This document shows, in pieces, positions 22,601 to 28,970 of a stretch of DNA of 28,970 nucleotides. Numbering within the stretch: the first letter of the stretch is position 1; each line of letters begins with the position of its first letter. Both the position numbers and the translations under genes were made by a program. Source of the stretch: Chlamydomonas sphaeroides (Eukaryota > Chlorophyta > Chlorophyceae > Chlamydomonadales > Chlamydomonadaceae); assembly GCA_001662425.1 (NCBI GenBank), contig BDDC01001219.1:1-28970 (forward strand), written 5' to 3'. The notes below the pieces were generated by a model that was not told the DNA's origin, did not search any database, and was given only the letters and a program-made list of their open reading frames with translations.

Positions 22601-24945
22601 GCGCCGGCTGAGCGGGCATAACGCGAGGCATGCCCGCCGTCGAGCCGCGGGCGCAGCTACTCGCGGCTCCTGGCTTGTGGCTCCCGGACTGGCTGCCGCC
22701 AGCTGCGCCCAAGACTCTGTTGACGCTGCGGCAACTAAGGGCAGCCCAGGGCAGGTCGGTACCTGGCAGTGCTACCGCCGGCTCCTGGACTGGCTGCTGG
22801 CAGCGGCGCTCTGGGGCGCTTGCGGGGCGCTCTAGGCCGCCGCGCATTGGGCGCCGGCCGGCATGCCGCGTTGGCGTCCGCACGCGGCCCTCCGAGTCCC
22901 CCCTCCATCGCCGCCTGCCTCGCCCACTAGCGGCTCCAGTGAGCTGTGCGCTCCGCGCCGCACTGCGTCTCTGCGTCTCTGCGTCTCTGCGTCTCTGCGT
23001 CTCTGCGTCTCTGCGTCTCTGCGTCTCTGCGTCTTTGCGTCTCTGCGTCTCTGCGTCTCTGCGTCTCTGCGTCTCTGCGTCTCTGCGTGTGCCGCCCGCA
23101 GCGCCCGCTGCCCCCGCCCCGCTGGCCCCCGCCCCGCTGTCGTCCCCGCTCCGTATCCGTTGTGCGTGTCGCAGCGCCCGGTTGCCCCGACGTACCGCCC
23201 GGGTCGTGTTGCTATGCGTTCCCATATGTAACACTGGAACACACGGGGCGCGCCGCGTACGGGGTGGTACTCTATTTCGGCCCAATAAAGTAAAACACGC
23301 GCACGCCCCCCTCCCCGCCGTTGCCCTCCTGCAGTACCCGGTGGGCCCCGACGTGCAGGCGCCCGAGCTGCTCGAGTCGCTGTTTGAGGCGGGCACGCAG
23401 CTGCTGCTGGAGCGCCTGCCCGACGTGTGGGCGGGCCGCGGGCCGGGTCTGGCCGTGCCGCAGGTGCGGTCGCCGCCGGCCGACACCTGCAGCGTTTCAT
23501 CGTCGTCCATGGCTTAACCAACCTTTTAGGATTGCTGTCTTAGTAGCTGTGGTAGTTGGTGGTAGGAGGGCAAGGCAGTGCCTTTAGGGCGGGCGGTCCC
23601 ACATGGTGTGTAGGTGTGACGCGGCATGGGTGGCCCCTGGCCCACCCACCCCTGGCCCACCCACCCCTGGCCCACCCACCCCTGGCCCACCCACCCCGGG
23701 CCCCTGATCCCTACCCGCTCTGGCCCCTCCCTGGCCCGGCCCACCGACCCCAGGACGAGTCCAAGGTCATCCACGCCGCCAAGGTACGGCACGGGGCCTC
23801 CGTGACGCTCCCCGCACGGCGCAGCACCCGTTTTCGCGCGCATCGCATCGTACGGCAAAATCCTTCCCGTACGCCACAGCGCACCCGCGCTGCCGACGCG
23901 CGCGAGCCGTTATGGCCGCCGCTGCCAGGGTCGGGACGCGAACGTTGCAGGTCGCTGCTTCTGACACGCATCGCCTGCCCCTGCTGCGCCCGTAGCTGCG
24001 GCGCGAGGAGTCGCTGCTGGCGCTGGCGAGCACCTCTGCTGCGGCGGCGCACAACACCGTGCGCGCCTTTGCGGGCTGGCCCGGCACGAGTGCGGTGTTC
24101 GCCGTGGTCGACGACGCCACAGGTGATCCTCGGTCCACAGCACAGGCCGCGCATCTAGGCTCGCAAGCCGTACCTCGAGCTGGCGTCTGAGTGGTCGCGG
24201 TCGCGGGCTGGCCAGGCACCATGGTGGTGGCCGTGGTCGACGCTGGCATCCGTATGGCGAAGCTCTTGCGCGGCTTGCAGTTGCTGAGGGCATCTCTGCG
24301 ATGCGGTACCATTCCACGAGTGCGAGCCCCGCGATCAGCAGGATCTGGGCTTGGCAACGCAGCCGCCCATGGCCTCTCCTAGCGGGGCGCAGCGACGCCG
24401 CGGCCATGCCTCCCGCAGGCGCCTCGGAGGCGGTGGAGGTCAAGGTCTTGCGCACGCGCCTGCCGCCGCCCTCGTCGGTTGACAGAGGCGGCGGCGATGC
24501 GCTGTGGTGGGAGGGCGACGCGCTGCGGGTGCGCTGCGGCGGCGGCGGCGTGCTTGACATCCTCCAGGTACGCGCCGACACGTTGAGGTTGTTTCAGTAC
24601 ATCAGGTGTAATCCGTTGGGCGACCTTCAGCAGCTGTTCCTCGGCTTCTCATGCATTGGTGCATTCTGCGGCTCCAAGCCCTCTCACCGAGTGCGTTGGC
24701 AATGTTGGCGGCGCTGTCAACGCTGAACATGTACAAACACGCTGAACATATGGGAGACACGCGTGTGTACCTTTCCATGTATGAACGTGGTTTGCACTGC
24801 TGTGCTCGCCGCTGTGTGTGCGACGCCGCAGGTGCAGCCACCCACCAAGAAACCCATGGCTGCCAAGGACTTCCGCAACGGCCTCCGGGGCAAGAGGCTG
24901 GCGCTGCCGGCGCCCTCGCCCCAGGCGGCCACAGCCGCCGCCTAG
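19689..24945 (+). CDS. Methionyl-tRNA formyltransferase, organellar
   Basis: Eleven exons: 19689-19850, 20416-20478, 21053-21196, 21442-21519, 21686-21781, 22373-22453, 23335-23463, 23754-23783, 23996-24122, 24419-24567, 24832-24945; 390 aa with all phases closing. It transfers a formyl group from 10-formyl-tetrahydrofolate to initiator Met-tRNA for plastid and/or mitochondrial translation. Residues 1-44 are rich in Arg/Ser/Ala with few acids, fitting a transit peptide. Then come RIAFLGTPE (46-54), QPGKPRGRG (about 81-90), AAYGNMLPQ, and LNIHPSLLPYYRGAAPVQRA (160-179) with catalytic N161 and H163; the third catalytic residue is D199 in CDAGPVL. The C-terminal anticodon-side domain includes DESKVIHAAK and AGWPGT and ends QPPTKKPMAAKDFRNGLRG plus an Ala-rich tail. 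An in-frame TGA at 19650 supports the start. Intron 1 has a GC donor. Identity is firm; which organelle is not shown. Confidence 0.94.
19851..20415 (+). other. GC-AG intron 1 of the formyltransferase gene
   Basis: The exon ends GGCACGCCAGAG and the intron starts GCAAGT. The conserved family sequence requires the junction GTPE|VAAGVLRRLL, which only this GC donor with the acceptor TCCAG (20411-20415) gives in phase. Retention would lead to a stop after about 14 more codons (near 19,895). Confidence 0.85.
21815..22330. repeat. Degenerate ~19-21 bp tandem repeat in formyltransferase intron 5
   Basis: Successive units resemble ccgccactgaaaccacacat, for example near 21,819, 21,839, 21,858, 21,877, 21,924, 22,063, 22,085 and 22,107, with diverged stretches in between. 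The block is richer in A and C than the surrounding introns and fills most of intron 5 (21782-22372). Unit borders are approximate because the copies are strongly diverged. Confidence 0.65.
22963..23088. repeat. 8-bp minisatellite TCTCTGCG in formyltransferase intron 6
   Basis: Almost 16 head-to-tail copies of the 8-bp unit span 126 bases with one substitution (tctttgcg near 23,032). Because 8 is not a multiple of 3 and the unit lacks stops, frames stay open on both strands and give artefact proteins with an eight-residue repeat (LCVSASLR or its antisense form). Confidence 0.95.
23636..23695. repeat. 15-bp tandem repeat in formyltransferase intron 7
   Basis: Four near-perfect copies of cctggcccacccacc lie about 60 bases before the acceptor of the short 30-base exon 8. 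The C-rich array is part of a very long pyrimidine-rich tract leading to that acceptor. Confidence 0.9.
24191..24252 (+). pseudogene. Decayed copy of part of formyltransferase exon 9
   Basis: Inside intron 9, bases 24203-24219 (gcgggctggccaggcac) repeat 24071-24087 of exon 9 with one change, and similarity continues to a second shared block gccgtggtcgacg. The translations are AGWPGTMVVAVVD (intron) and AGWPGTSAVFAVVD (exon). The offset is 132 bases. I see no good donor just after the copy and no good acceptor just before it, so it is more likely a dead duplicate than an alternative exon. Confidence 0.7.
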
Positions 24946-26863
24946 CCGCCTGAGCGCCGGTGCCCTCTGCCGCCGCCCACGCCGCCTCGGGTTTGGCCGC
25001 CCGCGCGACTGCCGCGGCCGTTGGCCCCACGCGTAGCGCCGGCAGCCACAGCCGCAGCTACGACGCACTTCGCAGCAGGGGCCCTGGCGCCGCCGCCGAT
25101 GCGGCAGGCGGCACCGCAGCCAGGGCCGCCCGCCGCCACGGCTGCCCCAGGCGACCGAGGCAGCCGCCGGCGCTGCAATGTCCCGACGCCCCGGCGGCCG
25201 CTGCCCGTGGCCGAGGGAGGGGCTGGAGGCCCGCATGCACCGGCGGCAGCATGCGCAGCCGCCGTGGTGGCGCAAGCATGCTTGCATCCCGGGGCTGTCT
25301 CTGTTTTTCTGTCGAGCCCGCAAACCGGAGCCGCCCTGACGGCCGCGGCCGCGGCCGAGGCCAGGCGTACGGCGCTGCAGGCGGTGGCCTCTGGCGGCCC
25401 CACCTCAACCCAGCGCCGCCGGCGGCGTCACTGGCGGGGGCGTTGCCGCAGCTGCGGCGGCCGCTGGGGTCCTGCTCGAGCCGCCGCAGTCTGGGGACCA
25501 CCGCGGCAGTGTCTGAGCGCCTGCGAGGGCCCTCCGGGGCACGGGAAGGGCGCTGCCGTCGCCCGCTGCCGGGCCGGTGGCCCTGGAGGGCCGCTATCCG
25601 TTGATGGCCGTCATCGGGTGAACGAAGGCCGTCGAAGCCGATGGGCGAGGTCGTTGCAACCCCCGCCGGCGCGAGCTGAGTGGCGCATGCATGGCGCTGG
25701 CGGGTAGTAAGCGTATGTTTCAGGAGAGCCAGTGATGCCGGAAGCGAGTATGTGTGTGACTGAGATTTCAAGCAGACGCTCCGTCCGCTAGTTTGTGGGG
25801 GCGGTGACTTGAGCGTCCCCGCAAGGGCCAGGCGGCTGGCGATGACGGTTGGGGGCGAGGCGAAAGGGGTCGTGGGCAGTTGACGGCGCGTGTGACAGCG
25901 TTGCCCTATCGCTGATATGAAACGCCTGGCGCACTGGAATATGTGACGAGATAGTTGCGGCGCGAAGGGGTTGTCGTACGGCAGCTAGGGTGGCGGCGCA
26001 GATGCGGCGGGGTGGGCATCCCGCCAATCGTACTAGTACGCCAAATCCCCGCCAACCTGCAGCGGAAGGAATCCTGAGGGATTTTGCATTAGCCCCAAAG
26101 AAGGAAAGCCAACGCTTGCAAACTATCGAATACTAGCCCATCATTGCGCCGGCTCCCCAAAACAGTCCGAGTGCAGGATTGGAAGCCAGAAGAAGCAAGT
26201 AAACGACCGAAGGACGTTGTGATGGCCGAAGCTTCATGCCTCCGTACTTGTTTGACTTGGCAGTGGCACTGTATTGTAGGAATCACGATCACGATGTCGC
26301 TGAACGTGTGCAAGGCTCGCAGACCTCGTCATCGCTCACACGGCCAGTATCCCCGTGCCCATGGTCTCCGTCGTTATTGCCAGGGGAGAGTCTCCCCTGG
26401 TTATTGCCTATTTGCGGCTTCATAAGCGCTCACCATGACTCACACGGCTCACACGCGCTCACACGGCTTATACGGCTCACAACATAGTACACTGAGCGTC
26501 AGCCTGGAAGAACGTGCTTGGAAACAGGAGCGAGGAGTGTTGCTGCCGCGCGAGTTTTCCTCATTTTTTTGGGCAGCGAGGACATGGGCGGGCCGTGAAG
26601 GGTTCGTGTCTTCGTGACATGACCGCGCAGTGCGCTATCAAAACGCTATGCGGCACACTGCCATATGCACGCTGTTGTCAACGCGCAGTTTTCTATATTC
26701 AGTACACCTGCCGCAAGCAGTGCGACAGTGCCGCAGTCACGCGCCCTAAGCGCAGTAACGCTACAACTCCACACCTCTCCCTACCATCATCCAAGGATAC
26801 CAGTACTTCTCCGTCCGTTGCTGCGTTCATGGGTCTGGCGCGAAAGTTTTTCGCAGTGCGAAG
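24946..26863. other. Formyltransferase 3' flank, no gene recognised
   Basis: The first 650 bases (to about 25,610) stay as GC-rich as coding DNA and keep open frames on both strands, but no domain or consistent exon chain is seen. After about 25,700 the DNA is less GC-rich, with a G-rich plus strand to 26,050 and then mixed composition. Short repeats of gctcacacg lie at about 26,433-26,480. The end of the region should contain the promoter and 5' UTR of the downstream ubiquitin-like gene. Confidence 0.45.
26373..26408. repeat. Perfect palindrome flanked by 9-bp direct repeats
   Basis: The stretch 26380-26400 is ccaggggaga, one g, then its exact reverse complement. It is overlapped at both edges by the direct repeat gttattgcc (26373-26381 and 26400-26408). 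It could form a 10-bp hairpin. It may be a recombination footprint or, less likely, a tiny element remnant. Confidence 0.85.
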
Positions 26864-28450
26864 ATGAGCGGTTCGTTGGAGCTCCGCGTCAAGTTCGTCT
26901 CAGACGCTCACGAACCAGATGTGGTCGTGCGCATTAAGCAGGGCGACGCGGTCGCAAGTGTTGTATGGCAGGTACGCTTTATTTCTCGTTGCACAGCGAG
27001 GTAATCAAGTGCTTTCGACATCAAGCCGATTGATGATTGCAGGTGCGGCACGCCAAGCACCTGCCAGCCAACAAGTACCTGCGCGTGCTGTGTGCTGGAC
27101 GCGAGCTCTTTGCAGGTGCGTCGTTATCACCTGTCGTAATCATTGCGATAATGTAGCCGTCTGATCGTCGTTATTGCACCCCAACGAGGTAGAACGCACA
27201 ACATCGACGACCGTCCGAATCATTGTCGTGTTTGACCGGTTTCTGCGCAGATGACCTTGTGTCCGAGGCCAAGGTGCTCCATTGCATAGTCGTAGACAGC
27301 GAGCCACAGCGGCCCGTGGACCCGCCACCACAGCCGCGGCAGGCAGCGCCTGCGCCCGCACCGCTACCGCCGCCAGTGGAGCCGCCGCCCCTGGACTGGG
27401 TGTGTAAGGAACGGAGGGTACTGCTAGGGAACTGCCCGCAAGCGTACACTGTTACCGCAGCGCGGGAATGCCGCCTCCGCGACGCGCGCCCCTCTGTGTC
27501 TCTCTGGCGTCCTTGCTTAGCGTGTGCCTGCCTCCTGTCGCCCCTGCCCTCCCCGCCCCTCCCCGTCGCGCCCCACCCCACCCCACCCACCTCTTGCATC
27601 CCGCCAGCTGGACACAGTGGATCCAGGGACGGTGCTCATTTGGATCTTCGGGTCCATCTTGGCTGTTCTGTGGCTGATCTACATATTCTACGGTGCGCCC
27701 GACGCTGCGTCGCAGCATCCCTCAAGCCGCAACAACCTTGCGCGCAGCATACGGTAGCAGCAGCAGCGGGAAGAGCGGGGTGCAGCTGGGGAGCGAGTGA
27801 TGGCAGCGGCCGCGCTCTGTGCACTTCACAGACTTGATCTCAACTCCTAGCGAACCCCTCCCTGCAGCGGGGGCCGGCCCTGCCTCAGCCGCCCAAGCCT
27901 AGCTGCAGCGCTGTGTGCTGCCCTCACCTCCTCGCCGCGCCGCTCTCTATCCTGACTTACACGCCGCCTGCACATACGTGCATATACACCCGCCTGCACA
28001 TGTTACCTAATTGTGGACACATACACACCCGCCTGCACCCGCAGCCCACTTCTTCGACCGCACCAGCATCCTCATGCTGGTCATGATGACCGTAGCCTGC
28101 GTCATCCCCTGCGTCATGAGGTACGGCGGTGAGGCTGCCGCACAGGCAGGTGCCGACGGGAAACTGACAGGTGGCATCCGGCTCTGTGCGGACGTGCTCG
28201 GGACGGAGCAGCAATGCTCGACCCTGCCCTTGACGCAAGCACTCGACCCGAAACGGCAACCTGCACGTCTCACGCCTGCACCCGCAGCTACCTGCCCTGG
28301 CCGCCGGCGTTCCTCTGGCAGCCCCTGCCGCTGCCCGAGATGCCGGGAGCGCCTCAGCAGGCGCTGGCTGGTCCGGGGTCGTGGCCGGGGCCCCTGCCGG
28401 ACGGGGCCATCCCGCCGAGGCCGCGGGCTCCGCGGTCCCGGCACCGGTGA
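26864..28450 (+). CDS. Membrane-anchored ubiquitin-like domain protein (TMUB/Dsc3-like)
   Basis: Six exons: 26864-26971, 27043-27115, 27251-27399, 27608-27692, 28045-28120 and 28288-28450; 217 aa with all phases closing. Residues about 4-78 fit a ubiquitin-like beta-grasp fold: LELRVKFV, then LRVLCAGRELFADD (the position of LIFAGKQLEDG in ubiquitin), then VLHCIVVD, which resembles the VIHCH end of TMUB proteins. A Pro-rich linker follows (about 82-108). Two hydrophobic segments, about 118-138 (VLIWIFGSILAVLWLIYIFY) and about 146-163, should anchor the protein in a membrane with a short loop HFFDRTS between. The tail is Pro-rich and basic. Animal TMUB1/2 and fungal Dsc3 with this layout work with ER or Golgi ubiquitin ligases, so an ER quality-control role is a reasonable inference, not shown here. 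No C-terminal GG is present for conjugation. It could also be another plant-type membrane ubiquitin-like protein. Confidence 0.8.
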
Positions 28451-28970
28451 CCAGGCTCTGCTGCTGTGTGGTGTCGGCGGCAGCAGGCGCGCGCTGCAGT
28501 GCGAGCGGCTGGCGGCGGAGGCGAGCTGGCGGGGGCCAGCTGCCAGCTGACTGGCTGGCTGACTGTCTGGCTGGTTGGCCCCAGGGTTGGTTGAGGGTAC
28601 CCTACGTACCCAGCGCAGCGGTGGAGGCGGCGGCAAGGCCCCGCATTTGCACACACGCGGCTGGGGGGGGAGGGAAGGGATTGACGCGGCTGGCCGGTTT
28701 GCATGCGCATCCTCTTTGCCTGCCACCCCCGCCAGCGCCACGGCGTGGGGCGCACTGCTGGGCGATCAGGGGCGTCGGGAGCCGCGCGGAACCCTTCCGC
28801 GCTTGGTGTACCCCACCGTGGTGCTGATTGCTGGCAGCTAGCTCCCTGTGGATGGGGGGGGGGACATGGGCTTGGGCGGCAGTGGCGGCACGGGCACGGT
28901 GTGTGTGCACAGCCGGCTGGCGTCGTCCTCGTGCTAGCGCCGGGGGGGGGGGGGGGCCGGGCCCGGCCCG
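28451..28970. other. 3' flank of the ubiquitin-like gene, no gene recognised
   Basis: The plus strand is G-rich with runs of GGGG and repeated CTGGCTGG near 28,550-28,580. No conserved frame is visible. A run of 14 or so G bases at about 28,941-28,955 near the window end is a place where sequencing or assembly errors are likely. Confidence 0.5.

Noticed and set aside
22569..23521. Plus and minus frames with SLRLCVSA or DAETQRRR-type repeats
   Set aside because: They are translations of the intronic 8-bp minisatellite, which has no stop in any frame, and lie between conserved formyltransferase exons.
24191..24382. Exon 9 duplicate as a functional mutually exclusive exon
   Set aside because: No convincing acceptor and donor flank the copy, and its frame does not rejoin exon 10 in an obvious way; kept only as a relic pending transcript data.
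28941..28955. Poly-G run as a biological element or chromosome end
   Set aside because: A homopolymer next to GGGCCCGGCCCG at the window edge is more simply slippage-prone sequence or a sequencing or assembly artefact.

Overview
The window is nuclear DNA from a GC-rich unicellular or colonial green alga, most likely a chlamydomonadalean (volvocine-type) chlorophyte. The evidence is intron-dense genes with G/C-ending codons, GT(G/A)(A/C)G donors, Ala/Gly/Gln/Pro-rich linkers, a plant-type RR-TZF zinc-finger protein, an organellar-type methionyl-tRNA formyltransferase, and a cyclic-nucleotide phosphodiesterase beside a green-algal-style HGD protein kinase. I cannot name the species. No prokaryotic operon, CRISPR array, rRNA, tRNA or intact transposon is visible.

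Layout, left to right: (1) 76-941 (+), the last three exons of a 3',5'-cyclic nucleotide phosphodiesterase whose 5' part lies outside the window, followed by about 2.2 kb without a convincing gene; (2) 3116-9996 (+), a 16-exon protein kinase (about 966 aa) with a long low-complexity C-terminal tail; (3) 9997-15917, about 5.9 kb with no recognisable gene, holding an exon-like fragment near 12.5 kb, a small in-frame duplication and a CA microsatellite; (4) 15918-18824 (-), a six-exon tandem CCCH zinc-finger protein (634 aa); (5) an 865-bp divergent intergenic region; (6) 19689-24945 (+), an 11-exon methionyl-tRNA formyltransferase (390 aa) with repeat-laden introns; (7) 24946-26863, a flank with no clear gene; (8) 26864-28450 (+), a six-exon ubiquitin-like protein with two C-terminal membrane segments (217 aa).

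The five genes do not form one pathway. They are cyclic-nucleotide signalling, protein phosphorylation, post-transcriptional RNA control, organellar translation initiation, and membrane ubiquitin-like biology (perhaps ER quality control). Gene models were assembled by hand from reading frames, splice motifs and family conservation. Phases close in every model except one kinase junction (exon 5 to 6) that is a choice among candidates.

The most notable observations are two GC-AG introns with the same GAG|GCAAGT donor in the two divergently arranged genes, a decayed copy of part of exon 9 inside the following intron of the formyltransferase gene, several different tandem repeats confined to introns of that gene, and an exon-like segment near 12.55-12.70 kb with charged protein composition and codon use unlike the neighbours. 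I did not find a convincing undescribed multi-gene system.
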